DNA of 16,233 nt, from positions 1-16,233 of the forward strand of contig CALVTV010000129.1 of assembly GCA_944363005.1 (NCBI GenBank), read 5' to 3'. Positions 1 to 7,954 of the stretch are shown here, piece by piece. Positions within the stretch are counted from its first letter, which is position 1; the number at the start of each line of letters is the position of its first letter. Position numbers and translations under genes: made by a program. The stretch comes from an uncultured Clostridia bacterium. GTDB lineage: Bacteria; Bacillota; Clostridia; Christensenellales; Aristaeellaceae. The notes below the pieces were generated by a model that saw only the letters and a program-made list of their open reading frames with translations, was not told the origin of the DNA and did not search any database.

Positions 1-260
1 GAAGCCGGATAATAGCTGTCTACAAAGACTTCCCCCGCCTGCGAAGGCAAAGGAGCCGGACAATACGGCCAAAGCAGCACCAGCAATACCGTTGCCCAGG
101 GACATTCCTCAGCCGGATCAAAGCGAAGTTGCCTGCGCTCTGCGAGAGGCGGCTGTTGCGCAACCCGTTCGCGAGCCTGTTCAAAGGCGCTTGGGCTGCA
201 GACCCCCATCTTCGCAAAGCCGCAATCCCGAGCCATCTGTCCAATCTGTTTGCGATCCAT
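1..260 (-). CDS. QueG-like epoxyqueuosine reductase / double 4Fe-4S protein, N-terminal part (runs off left edge)
   Basis: About 86 N-terminal codons are visible and the rest lies beyond the window. The ATG at 258-260 has GGAGG five bases upstream, and the frame is open to base 1. The product begins MDRKQIGQMARDCGFAKMGV. It then carries an Arg-rich stretch, RFDP near residue 52, and a hydrophobic strand ending LLWPY near residue 72. This is the pattern of the N-terminal DUF1730 region of QueG proteins, in which a 'DP...(L)PxAKSVIVxxxPY' segment precedes the cobalamin-binding and ferredoxin parts. QueG reduces epoxyqueuosine to queuosine in tRNA anticodons, and many Clostridia have paralogues of unknown substrate. 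The sequence is divergent and none of the cysteine clusters is in view, so the family is likely but the substrate is uncertain. It lies 64 bases downstream of the glycosyltransferase gene. Confidence 0.6.
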   Translation of the reverse strand, partial: MDRKQIGQMARDCGFAKMGVCSPSAFEQARERVAQQPPLAERRQLRFDPAEECPWATVLLVLLWPYCPAPLPSQAGEVFVDSYYPA

Positions 261-278
261 CTCTTCCTCCGCCAAACA

Positions 279-305
279 GAGGGCAGACGCCAAGCATCTG
301 CCCTC
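279..305 (-). terminator. Hairpin after the glycosyltransferase gene, possible weak terminator
   Basis: GAGGGCAGA at 279-287 and TCTGCCCTC at 297-305 form a perfect 9-bp stem around a 9-nt loop. It lies between the stop of the glycosyltransferase (325) and the start of the QueG-like gene (260). On the minus strand it is followed only by TGTTTGG, a poor U tract, so it may attenuate transcription or protect an RNA end rather than stop transcription fully. Confidence 0.5.
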
Positions 306-324
306 CTCCTTGATATACTCGGTT

Positions 325-1314
325 TTACGAAGCGGAGGACATCCCGTCTTCCGCGCTCGTTTCGCGGCGCTCCGCCGCGCATAGCCTTCTGTATTGGTCG
401 CTGACCTGCTGAAGTTGGAATTCAAAACGGCGCTTGTCCCGCTCCTGCAAGGTTGAAAGAATCAGGCCCGCGACAAACAGCTGCAACGCCGCCAGCAGGC
501 CGAACATGGAGACGATCAGCGTCGGGAAACGCGGTACAAGACCTGTTTCAAAAAATTCAAGGAGCACCGGCGTGAACATCAACATGGAAATGATAAAAAT
601 GAGCAACGACAAAATGCCGAAAAACGAAAATGGTTTGTAATTCCGGTACATGCGGGCGATCGTCATCAGCACCTTCGCGCCGTCAGAATACGTATTGAGT
701 TTGGAAACACTGCCCAAGGGCCTGTCCCGGTAATCGACGACGACATTGCGCACGAGCATGTTGCGGGTAATGGCGTGGATGGTCATGTCCGTTTCAATTT
801 CAAATCCTTTGGCAAGAACCGGATACGTCTTGACAAAGGCGTAGCTGAACGCGCGATACCCCGTCATGATGTCCTTGATATCGCTATGAAAGAGGTGATT
901 GATGCAACCCTTGACCAGGCCGTTGCCCAGGTTGTGGAACGGCCGCTTGTTTTCGGTAAAATAGGTGCTGGAAAGCCGGTCGCCCACCACCATATCGGCC
1001 TGCTCATCGAGAACCAGGTTCACCATCTCCCGCGCATATTCCGCGGGATAGGTATCATCGCCGTCGGTCATCACATAGCAATCCGCATCGATCTCCCGAA
1101 ACATGCGGCGAATCACGCTTCCCTTTCCCTGCATGCGCTCGCGCCGCACAATCGCGCCCGCTCGTTTTGCGATTTCGCCCGTGCCGTCAACGGAATTGTT
1201 GTCATAGACATAAATGGCCGCCTCCGGAAGCACGCGCCGAAAATCCTTGACGACCTTTTCGATGGTTTTGCTCTCGTTGTAACACGGAATCAGCACGGCA
1301 ATTCTATCTTTCAT
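325..1314 (-). CDS. Membrane-anchored GT2 family glycosyltransferase (polyprenyl-phosphate sugar synthase type)
   Basis: This 329-aa protein starts at the ATG at 1312-1314, which has GGAG nine bases upstream; a longer frame to 1365 has no Shine-Dalgarno site and adds only an Arg-rich stretch. The N-terminus carries the GT-A nucleotide-sugar fold: LIPCYNE at residues 8-14, DNNSVDGT near 38-45, and the metal-binding DGDDT at 84-88. Two transmembrane segments follow at about 229-250 and 264-287, then a charged cytoplasmic tail. This layout matches dolichol-phosphate-mannose synthase-like enzymes and DpgS/GtrB-type proteins, which move a sugar from a nucleotide to a polyprenyl phosphate at the membrane. 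The actual sugar cannot be read from sequence. The gene has its own promoter and follows the recN terminator, so it is not part of the main operon. Confidence 0.85.
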   Translation of the reverse strand: MKDRIAVLIPCYNESKTIEKVVKDFRRVLPEAAIYVYDNNSVDGTGEIAKRAGAIVRRERMQGKGSVIRRMFREIDADCYVMTDGDDTYPAEYAREMVNLVLDEQADMVVGDRLSSTYFTENKRPFHNLGNGLVKGCINHLFHSDIKDIMTGYRAFSYAFVKTYPVLAKGFEIETDMTIHAITRNMLVRNVVVDYRDRPLGSVSKLNTYSDGAKVLMTIARMYRNYKPFSFFGILSLLIFIISMLMFTPVLLEFFETGLVPRFPTLIVSMFGLLAALQLFVAGLILSTLQERDKRRFEFQLQQVSDQYRRLCAAERRETSAEDGMSSAS

Positions 1315-1425
1315 AGCGCGTCTCTCCTGTACCCTCCTGCGGCGCTCAGGCTTCACGGCAAACATCCAAGCTCCGCTTCATCGCCGCCGTTTGACCCCTG
1401 CAAAAGCCGCACCTTTCTAAATGTC

Positions 1426-1431
1426 ATTATA
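1426..1431 (-). promoter_or_regulatory. Extended -10 promoter for the glycosyltransferase gene
   Basis: On the minus strand TATAAT is preceded by TGA, giving an extended -10 (TGnTATAAT). No good -35 box is found 17 bases upstream (TATGCA there). It lies between the recN terminator and the glycosyltransferase, and implies a leader of about 105 nt. No other gene is seen in the 1315-1492 gap. Confidence 0.7.
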
Positions 1432-1492
1432 TCATATCCTCATTTGATTGCATAGAGGCATGTTTGTCCATCCTCCGCACTTGCCGTAAGAG

Positions 1493-1520
1493 AAAAAGCA
1501 GCCTCTTCCAAAGAGACTGC
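1493..1520 (-). terminator. Intrinsic terminator after recN
   Basis: On the minus strand GCAGTCTCTT, loop TGG, AAGAGGCTGC form a 10-bp stem with a single G-U pair, followed directly by TTTTT. It begins 15 bases after the recN stop and marks the end of the long operon. Confidence 0.92.
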
Positions 1521-1535
1521 TCGTCTGACGCGCTA

Positions 1536-3281
1536 TCACGGCGTCGCATGATAGGCCGCCCGAAGTTCCCGCTTGCGCTTGTCCGCTTCATCGAGCATCA
1601 CGCGCGCGTGGTGGATGCTGCTCTCTCCATCGCAATCCGCACCACCGATCATGAGGGCAATTTCCCGGGCGCGCTGCTCACGGTCGAGTTGCTCAACCGA
1701 TGTGCGCGTCACGCCTTCCTCGTCCCGCTTGCTGACCAGGAACTGCTCGTCCGCCATAGCGGCAATCTGCGGCAGATGCGTCACACAGATCACCTGATGA
1801 TGATCGCCAATCTGCGACATCTTTTCGGAAACCACCTGCGCCATGCGACCGCTGATGCCTGTGTCAATTTCATCGAACACCATGCTGCGCGGTATGCCGG
1901 GCTTTCGGGCCGAGAGGTTTTTGAGCGCCAACATGATGCGCGAAAGCTCGCCACCGGAGGCCACACGCGCCAAAGGCTTGAGCGTCTGGCCGAGGTTTGC
2001 GCAAAACATCATCTCCACCCGGTCCACGCCCTGCGGGCTGTAGCGGTCGCTGCGGCGTTCCCCCTCCGCCAGCGGGATAAAGTACATGGAAAGCTGCGCA
2101 TTCTTCATCCCCAAGTCATGGAGTTGGGCCTCAATTTCCTTCTCAAAGCGGCGCGCCGCCTGTTCGCGCACATGGGTGAGCGTCGTGCAAACGTCGTTCA
2201 GCGCGCGGGCGCTTTGGCGCAATTCCTTCTCCAAGCGCTCAATCGCTTCGTCCGACTCCTCCAGTTCGCTGAGCTCCGCCGCAATGCGGTCGCGATAGCG
2301 GATCATCTCCTCCATGGTCGCGCCGTACTTGCGATGCAGCCTGCGCAGCAGATCCAGCCGGCTCTCCACGCGCTCCGCGTCCTCCTGATCGAAGTCCATC
2401 TCCTCGCGCAAGGAAACCAGCTCACCCACCGCATCCTCGACTTCATAATACAATCCATCCAGGCGGGTATACACGGATTCATAGCGTTCGTCCAGCGACG
2501 CAATGGGCGAAATCGCGTTTACGCCCTCGCGCATGGTTTCGACAACGGAAGTCCCCTCCCGGCCGCCACTCAGCAACGCACACGCTTCGTCAAACGCGCC
2601 GATGATCTTTCCGGCATTGCGGTAAAAGACCTTTTGCCGCTCCAGCTCCTCCTCTTCGTCCGGCTGCAAGCGGGCGGCCTCCAGTTCCTCCAGCTGAAAG
2701 CGCAGCATGTCAATGCGCTGCTCCCGCTCGGCAACACTCTTGCGCAACCGTCCGAGTTTCTGCCCGGCTTTGCGCCAGGCCTCGTACTGCTGGGCGCACT
2801 GGTCAAGCAACGGTTGCACTTCATCGGCCACATAGTTGTCCAGATACCCGAGATGATTGCGGCTATCCAGCAAAAGCTGATGTTCATGCTGCCCGTGAAT
2901 ATCCAAAAGCTGCGCAGAAACTTGGCGCAAGGTCTGAAGCGGAACGACCATGCCATTGATGCGGCATATGTTCTTTCCCGCAATGGTCAGTTCGCGGGAA
3001 ATTGAGGTCAAATCCTCTTCCACATTCAGCTGCAGCTCTTCAAGCAAAGAACGAACCTTTTCGTTGTCCGCGATGTCAAAAACCGCTTCAACCCGCGCTT
3101 TGTTCTTCCCATGCGCAATCAAATCGCGATCCGCGCGCTCTCCGAGCACCAGATTGACCGCATCGACGACGATGGACTTGCCCGCGCCGGTTCCGCCCGT
3201 GAGCACATTCATGCCCGGCGCAAAGTCAAGGCTCATCTCGTCGATCAGCGCCAAATTGTGAATCGTCAGCTGCAACAGCAT
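1536..3281 (-). CDS. recN: DNA repair ATPase RecN
   Basis: RecN is a cytoplasmic SMC-like ATPase recruited early to double-strand breaks. The 581-aa length is normal for the family. Walker A is GGTGAGKS at residues 29-36. The long middle is a charged coiled coil rich in Glu, Arg and Leu. The C-terminal half has the ABC signature SGGELS near 442-447, Walker B MVFDEIDTG near 467-475, and the switch-histidine segment THLPQIA near 501-507. The usual GETGAGKS here reads GGTGAGKS, a small departure outside the catalytic Lys-Ser. The ATG at 3279-3281 has GAGGAGG seven bases upstream. It starts 18 bases after argR and is the last gene of the operon before the terminator at 1493-1520. Confidence 0.97.
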   Translation of the reverse strand: MLLQLTIHNLALIDEMSLDFAPGMNVLTGGTGAGKSIVVDAVNLVLGERADRDLIAHGKNKARVEAVFDIADNEKVRSLLEELQLNVEEDLTSISRELTIAGKNICRINGMVVPLQTLRQVSAQLLDIHGQHEHQLLLDSRNHLGYLDNYVADEVQPLLDQCAQQYEAWRKAGQKLGRLRKSVAEREQRIDMLRFQLEELEAARLQPDEEEELERQKVFYRNAGKIIGAFDEACALLSGGREGTSVVETMREGVNAISPIASLDERYESVYTRLDGLYYEVEDAVGELVSLREEMDFDQEDAERVESRLDLLRRLHRKYGATMEEMIRYRDRIAAELSELEESDEAIERLEKELRQSARALNDVCTTLTHVREQAARRFEKEIEAQLHDLGMKNAQLSMYFIPLAEGERRSDRYSPQGVDRVEMMFCANLGQTLKPLARVASGGELSRIMLALKNLSARKPGIPRSMVFDEIDTGISGRMAQVVSEKMSQIGDHHQVICVTHLPQIAAMADEQFLVSKRDEEGVTRTSVEQLDREQRAREIALMIGGADCDGESSIHHARVMLDEADKRKRELRAAYHATP

Positions 3282-3299
3282 CGCCGTGCCTCCTCACGC

Positions 3300-3749
3300 T
3301 TATCGAACAATACCGCGGAAGCGCTTGAGCACGGCTTCCACCTCTTCATTGGAGCGAACGATCACCAGAATGGTATTGTCCCCGGCAATCGTTCCAAGCA
3401 CATCCGGCCAGCGCATGCTGTCCACGGCCTCCCCGGCAACATGGGCGCTGCCCGGCAACGTATGAATCACAATCAGATTGTTGGCGCTGCTCATGTCCAC
3501 CACGGAATCCGACAGCATGCGAATCAGGCGGTCGTTCATGCCCTGTTCGCTCTTGTCCATCGTCGCGTAACGATATCCTCCGTCTTCAGAGAGCACCTTC
3601 AGCAGATGCATCTCCTTGATATCGCGCGAAACGGTGGCCTGCGTCACCACCATACCGTGCTCCCGAAGGGCTTCCGCGAGTTCCTCTTGCGTCTGTATGC
3701 TCTGATTCTCGATGATTTCTCGGATCAAAGCCTGTCGTTTCGCCTTCAT
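3300..3749 (-). CDS. argR: Arginine repressor ArgR/AhrC
   Basis: This 149-aa protein starts at the ATG at 3747-3749, with AGGAGG six bases upstream; a longer open frame to 3911 lies inside nadK and is rejected. The N-terminal winged helix has the recognition segment QATVSRDIKEM at residues 37-47. The C-terminal oligomerisation and arginine-binding domain contains GTIAGDNT at 119-126. In known family members arginine bound at hexamer interfaces activates DNA binding to repress biosynthesis genes and activate catabolism. The family motif is usually GTIAGDDT; the second Asp is Asn here, which could alter effector binding. The gene lies 16 bases after nadK. Its place between tlyA/nadK and recN matches ahrC in Bacillus and Clostridium. 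Confidence 0.95.
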   Translation of the reverse strand: MKAKRQALIREIIENQSIQTQEELAEALREHGMVVTQATVSRDIKEMHLLKVLSEDGGYRYATMDKSEQGMNDRLIRMLSDSVVDMSSANNLIVIHTLPGSAHVAGEAVDSMRWPDVLGTIAGDNTILVIVRSNEEVEAVLKRFRGIVR

Positions 3750-3765
3750 CTCGGGCCTCCTGTCT

Positions 3766-4647
3766 TTATAAGCTCCACTGCGACAACTTTTCCTTGAGCA
3801 GTGCAAAGAAGTTTCTTTCCTTGGGAAAGCGCACCAGCAACGCATCATGCTCCGACCGGCTGATGCTGACCCACTCTTGATTGTGCATTTCGCGAATCGC
3901 CTGACCATCAATCGAGAGCTGAATGCCTTCGCGCATCTCCTTCATGTTGATGCGAAGCGTCACCTGTTCCCTGCACGAGAGAACGATGGGGCGCGACTGC
4001 AACGTATGCGGGCAAATCGGATTGAGCACAAAGCACGGGACATCCGGACAAACAATCGGCCCGCCCGCCGAAAGGGAATACCCGGTGGAACCCGTTGGAC
4101 TGGCCAGCACAATGCCGTCCGCAATGTAATGCTCGACGTGGGTATCTCCCACATAGGCATCCAAAGCAATCATCCGCTGGGACAAGCCGCGGGATATGGA
4201 AACCTCATTGGTGGCATATCCCGCGATTTTGTTTTCCTCTGTCCGCACGCAGAGCATCATGCGGCGCTCGATCTCATATGCGCCGCTGCAAAGCATATCC
4301 AATGCATCAGCGAGTTCGGTGACCTCTGTCTCAAGCAAAAAGCCCAACCGGCCAAGATTGATACCCAATACCGGGATGTCAAACTCAATGTTTTCCCCCA
4401 ATGCGCGCAGCATAGTGCCGTCTCCGCCAAAGACAAAGATCATATCAATATCCCTGAGATCAGGCCGCGCACATACGGAACAGGACCGCGCAAACTGCAA
4501 AGAGACGTTTTCCTCGAGCGCCGGCAAGTCCTGTTCAAAGAAGACGGGTTCTACCCCCTTCTCCCTGCACAGCGCTGCGCTGGAGGCAACAATTTCATAA
4601 ATATTCTGTTTATTCTGATTGAGATAGAACATCACCCGACGGATCAT
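3766..4647 (-). CDS. nadK: NAD kinase
   Basis: This cytoplasmic enzyme phosphorylates NAD to NADP. The product has 293 aa, a normal length. Motifs are GGDGTMLRA starting at residue 74, GINLGRLGFL at 95-104, NEVSISRG at 147-154, and the Gly-rich SPTGSTGYSLSAGGP at 183-197. All are standard for the family, including the catalytic Asp of GGDG. The ATG at 4645-4647 overlaps the 3' end of tlyA by 38 bases. AGGGGG about ten bases upstream is a fair ribosome site. A second ATG at 4630-4632 is less well placed and would cut the first strand. The long overlap suggests translational coupling to tlyA. Confidence 0.95.
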   Translation of the reverse strand: MIRRVMFYLNQNKQNIYEIVASSAALCREKGVEPVFFEQDLPALEENVSLQFARSCSVCARPDLRDIDMIFVFGGDGTMLRALGENIEFDIPVLGINLGRLGFLLETEVTELADALDMLCSGAYEIERRMMLCVRTEENKIAGYATNEVSISRGLSQRMIALDAYVGDTHVEHYIADGIVLASPTGSTGYSLSAGGPIVCPDVPCFVLNPICPHTLQSRPIVLSCREQVTLRINMKEMREGIQLSIDGQAIREMHNQEWVSISRSEHDALLVRFPKERNFFALLKEKLSQWSL

Positions 4648-5479
4648 GCTCCAATTTCCCCCTCACTCCATGCAGGGTTTCGTGCGCCTGCGTCACGACC
4701 TGATCGATCTCTTCCTGAGAAACGCGGTGCGTCGCACGGGATGCGGGCAGAATATGAACCAGGAATTCGATGTTCCCTTCGGGGCCCGTGATGGGCGAAA
4801 ACGACAGCGCCTGCGCCTGCCACCCCATCTCCTGCTCGATAAAGTGCAGAATCTCCCGAATCACGTCGCCATGGACCTTGGGATCGCGCACAACGCCTTT
4901 TTTCCCCACACGCTCCCGCCCCGCTTCAAACTGAGGCTTGATTAGCGAAATGAACGCGCCCTCTTCGCCCATGATGGCAGCGGCAGCCGGCAAAATTTTG
5001 GTGATCGAAATGAAGGAAACATCCATCACCGCCAATGTCGGTTTCAGCGGCAAATCTTCTGCAGTCAGATAGCGGGCATTGGTTCTCTCCATGACGGTGA
5101 CCCGAGCGTCATTGCGCAGCCTCCAATCGAGCTGTCCATAGCCCACGTCGATCGCGTACACATGCGCGGCGCCGTTGCGCAGCAACACGTCCGTAAATCC
5201 TCCCGTCGATGCGCCCAAATCCATCGCCACTACGCCTTGCGCATTCACATCGAATATCTGAAGCCCCTTTTCGAGCTTCAACGCGCCGCGGCTGACGTAT
5301 CCCGTCCCCGTCTGGCGCACAATCAACGCGTCGTTTGCGCCAACCGGCGAGGAAGCCTTTGTCACCTTCGTTTCGCCTATGTACACCACGCCCGACATCA
5401 CCAGTGCCTGCGCCTTTTCCCGACTGGCCGCCAAGCCGCGCTCCACCAGCGCCACATCTACTCTCTTCTTATCGGACAT
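4610..5479 (-). CDS. tlyA: TlyA family rRNA 2'-O-methyltransferase (YqxC type)
   Basis: The preferred start is the ATG at 5477-5479, with GGGAG seven bases upstream, giving 289 aa; an upstream ATG at 5497 has no ribosome site. An S4 RNA-binding domain occupies residues about 5-65. A Rossmann-fold methyltransferase follows, with the SAM motif DLGASTGGFTDVLL at 87-100, MDVSFIS at 152-158 and KPQFEAGRE at 181-189. In mycobacteria TlyA methylates 16S C1409 and 23S C1920 and sets capreomycin sensitivity; the target in this organism is inferred only by family. Its start overlaps the end of dxs by 11 bases, as expected for the conserved dxs-tlyA-nadK-argR-recN block of Clostridia. Confidence 0.93.
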   Translation of the reverse strand: MSDKKRVDVALVERGLAASREKAQALVMSGVVYIGETKVTKASSPVGANDALIVRQTGTGYVSRGALKLEKGLQIFDVNAQGVVAMDLGASTGGFTDVLLRNGAAHVYAIDVGYGQLDWRLRNDARVTVMERTNARYLTAEDLPLKPTLAVMDVSFISITKILPAAAAIMGEEGAFISLIKPQFEAGRERVGKKGVVRDPKVHGDVIREILHFIEQEMGWQAQALSFSPITGPEGNIEFLVHILPASRATHRVSQEEIDQVVTQAHETLHGVRGKLEHDPSGDVLSQSE

Positions 5480-7355
5480 GTTTGCTCTCCCATTCATGGT
5501 ATACGCGGAGCATGCGCTCAGCCAGTTGTTGCGGCATCAAGCCGCACTCCTCAAGCAGCAAATCCATCGACCCCTGCGTGATAAAGCGGTTCTCGATTCC
5601 AATGGCATAAACCGGCTTTGTCATTCCCATCTCTGCGCACCTGCGCTCGACTTCTGCGCCAAATCCGCCAATAAGTTCGCCCTCTTCAATGGTAAAAACC
5701 TTTTTCCCCTGCTGAACCAAGCGCTCGAGAACCGTTTCATCCATCGGCTTAATCGAGCAACAATCGATGATCTCAAGCTCAAGTCCCTGTTCGTGGAGCA
5801 GCTGCGCCGCCTCCACTGCGTGCTTGGTCATGCGTCCATAGGCCAGCACCACCGCATCCCTGCCTTCTCGCAGGCACTGCCAACGCCCAATCTGCATGGG
5901 CGGCAAATTCTGCGCGTATGGCTCAATGCCATCCTTGGGGTACTGAATCACGCACGGCCCCTCGAGAGAAAGGGAGAGGCGTATCGCTTCCCGAATCTGC
6001 TGGGTGTCCCGCGGCGCCAGAATCGTCAGGTTCGGAATGCTTTGCAGCATGGGCACGCTCAGGACGCCATGATGCGTCTTTCCATCATCCCCAACGAGCC
6101 CCGCGTGATCGGAAAGGATGCAGACCGGCAAATTCTGCAGGCAAACGTCGTGAGCGATCTGATCATATGCGCGCTGCAAAAACGTGGAATACACGGCGAA
6201 ATACGGCCGCATTCCTGCCCGCGCAAGCCCCGCCGCCATGCTGACGGCATGTTGCTCCGCGATGCCAACATCAAAGAACCGGTCCGGATAGTACGCCGAA
6301 AAATCAAGGAGCCCCGTTCCGGATGCCATGGCAGCCGTGATCGCCACAACGCGCTCATCCTCTGCCGCCAAACTCACAAGCGCTTTCCCGGCAACCTGCG
6401 CAGCGCTTTCCTTGCCGGATTGATTGCGCTTGAGACCGTTTTCCACGCGGAACGGCGCGACCCCGTGAAACTTTTCCGGCTGGCGCTCCGCCAGGTCGTA
6501 GCCGTGCCCCTTCTGCGTGATCACATGGATGAGCATCGGCGTGTCCGAAACCTGCTTTGCCTCCTCAAAAACATGCGTCATTTCTTCGATATTGTGGCCA
6601 TCAAACGGCCCAAGGTAACGGAAGCCCAGCGCCTCGAACAACTCGCCGCCCGTCACCACCGATTTTACCATATTCTTAATCTGTTCCGCCACGCGCGCCA
6701 ACGGTTTGCCCACCAGCGGAATGTTTTCAAGATCGCGGCGAATCTTCTTTTTCCCGCCGTACCAGGATGCGCTTGCCCGCAAATGCTTGAAATACGTGGA
6801 CAACGCTCCGACATTTTTGGAGATCGACATCTCGTTGTCGTTGAGGATGACGATGAGCCGGTTTTTGCCATTTCCTGCGTCGTTCATCGCCTCATAGCCT
6901 TCCCCGCCGGTCAAAGCACCGTCCCCAACGACGGCCACCACATGGTAATCGCCATGCTTCAGGTCGCGTGCCCGCGCCAACCCGAGCGCCATGGAAATGG
7001 CAGTCGAAGAATGGCCGGTATCAAACAGGTCATGCTCGCTCTCCTCCCGACACGGAAAACCACTCATGCCGTGATAAGAGCGCAGGGAAGAAAACTGCGC
7101 CTGCCTCCCCGTGAGCAACTTGTGCGCATAGATCTGATGGCCCACATCGAAGATAATCTGATCCGTCGGGCTGGAGAACGCGCGATGCAACGCGATTGTC
7201 AATTCCACAACCCCCAGATTGGAAGCCAGATGCCCTCCCTGCCTGGAGACGGTGTCAATGATCGTTTGACGCAGCTCTATAGCCAACAGATCGCATTCGT
7301 CAAGCGAAAGCTTCTTGACGTCTTGCGGTCCATGAATATCGGGTAGAATAGCCAA
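5469..7355 (-). CDS. dxs: 1-deoxy-D-xylulose-5-phosphate synthase
   Basis: This is the first enzyme of the methylerythritol phosphate pathway to isoprenoids: it joins pyruvate and glyceraldehyde 3-phosphate using thiamine diphosphate. The 628-aa length is normal. Visible motifs include GGHLASNLGVVELT at 40-53, DVGHQIYAHKLLTGR at 70-84, the ThDP-magnesium motif GDGALTGG at 144-151 with ND at 172-173, FDGHN at 251-255, and the catalytic Glu in VGIAEQHA at 363-370. The start is TTG at 7353-7355, with GGAG nine bases upstream; no ATG lies near. It begins 14 bases after the oapA stop. It supplies C5 units for the prenyl synthase ispA in the same cluster. Confidence 0.97.
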   Translation of the reverse strand: MAILPDIHGPQDVKKLSLDECDLLAIELRQTIIDTVSRQGGHLASNLGVVELTIALHRAFSSPTDQIIFDVGHQIYAHKLLTGRQAQFSSLRSYHGMSGFPCREESEHDLFDTGHSSTAISMALGLARARDLKHGDYHVVAVVGDGALTGGEGYEAMNDAGNGKNRLIVILNDNEMSISKNVGALSTYFKHLRASASWYGGKKKIRRDLENIPLVGKPLARVAEQIKNMVKSVVTGGELFEALGFRYLGPFDGHNIEEMTHVFEEAKQVSDTPMLIHVITQKGHGYDLAERQPEKFHGVAPFRVENGLKRNQSGKESAAQVAGKALVSLAAEDERVVAITAAMASGTGLLDFSAYYPDRFFDVGIAEQHAVSMAAGLARAGMRPYFAVYSTFLQRAYDQIAHDVCLQNLPVCILSDHAGLVGDDGKTHHGVLSVPMLQSIPNLTILAPRDTQQIREAIRLSLSLEGPCVIQYPKDGIEPYAQNLPPMQIGRWQCLREGRDAVVLAYGRMTKHAVEAAQLLHEQGLELEIIDCCSIKPMDETVLERLVQQGKKVFTIEEGELIGGFGAEVERRCAEMGMTKPVYAIGIENRFITQGSMDLLLEECGLMPQQLAERMLRVYHEWESKHVR

Positions 7356-7369
7356 AGCGCCTTTCTCCT

Positions 7370-7936
7370 TTACGCAGTCTTATTCTTCGAACGAGTTTTT
7401 TTCTTTCCAAAGAGCGCCATCACGCGACCGACGTAAAGCACGATCTCCTCGCTCTTGGCGATGGCAATGCCCTTGCCATACGCCTTTCCTCCGATCATAA
7501 ACGCAGACGTAAAGGCCGTGATCAGCATCGACGCAATCGCGCTCTGAACGCCCAGCGAAACCAGATATACCGCAATTACCGAACCCGCGGAACCTGAAAT
7601 GATGCCCACAATATCCCCCACAACATCGTTGAGGATGCTGGAAACGCGCTCGGCCCTGCGAACCAGATACAGCGCCTGCTTGGCGCCGCGGATGCGCTTA
7701 GCAGCCATGGAAATAAAGGGTTGCTCAACGGCGGAGGTCACGGCCGTACCAACCGCGTCAGTGAGAATACCCACAGAAACCAGTACGAGCAGCGCCATCA
7801 GGGCAACAAAAAGCCCCGCCGATTCGACAAACAGGCTCGTCAGCAACGACATTACAACGGATAGTCCAAAGGACAAGCAAACCACCGTCAAAACCCAACG
7901 CTGTTGGCTCGGTTTGGGCTTTCCCTTTTTGCTCAA
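7370..7936 (-). CDS. oapA: OapA, OLE RNA-associated membrane protein
   Basis: The product has 188 aa with Lys/Arg-rich ends. Hydrophobic segments lie near 14-35, 38-58, 108-131 and 132-148. A basic, Ala-rich cytosolic-looking stretch (about 76-98) lies between the hydrophobic pairs. Directly after it, ILNDVVGDIV places aspartates at 104 and 108; as I recall, the same DxxxD pair was mutated in the dominant-negative OapA of Bacillus halodurans. Position is the main evidence: it follows a 600-nt structured RNA and precedes dxs, as in known OLE loci. OapA binds OLE RNA and brings it to the membrane; the complex affects tolerance to short-chain alcohols, cold and magnesium. The start is TTG at 7934-7936, with GGAG nine bases upstream; an ATG at 7943 is in the wrong frame. 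The middle region also resembles DUF21/CNNM domains of magnesium exporters (inference). Confidence 0.83.
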   Translation of the reverse strand: MSKKGKPKPSQQRWVLTVVCLSFGLSVVMSLLTSLFVESAGLFVALMALLVLVSVGILTDAVGTAVTSAVEQPFISMAAKRIRGAKQALYLVRRAERVSSILNDVVGDIVGIISGSAGSVIAVYLVSLGVQSAIASMLITAFTSAFMIGGKAYGKGIAIAKSEEIVLYVGRVMALFGKKKTRSKNKTA

Positions 7937-7954
7937 GTTCCATCACTCCGATTT

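Noticed and set aside
20..382. Minus-strand Arg/Trp-rich open frame of 120 codons at the left edge
   Set aside because: It overlaps the glycosyltransferase end and lies in another frame of the QueG-like gene, which has a good ribosome site and family pattern.
1464..3005. Long plus-strand open frame of 513 codons opposite recN
   Set aside because: Antisense to recN with all RecN motifs intact; composition rich in His, Arg and Leu is typical of reverse-complement shadow translation.
3750..3911. N-terminal extension of argR into nadK
   Set aside because: The extension has Cys/Arg/Ser-rich shadow composition, and the ATG at 3749 has a perfect AGGAGG.
5379..7346. Long plus-strand open frame of 655 codons opposite dxs
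   Set aside because: It is exactly antisense to a full, motif-complete dxs gene, its product is His/Arg-rich without recognisable domains, and it has no ribosome site; a GC-rich shadow frame.
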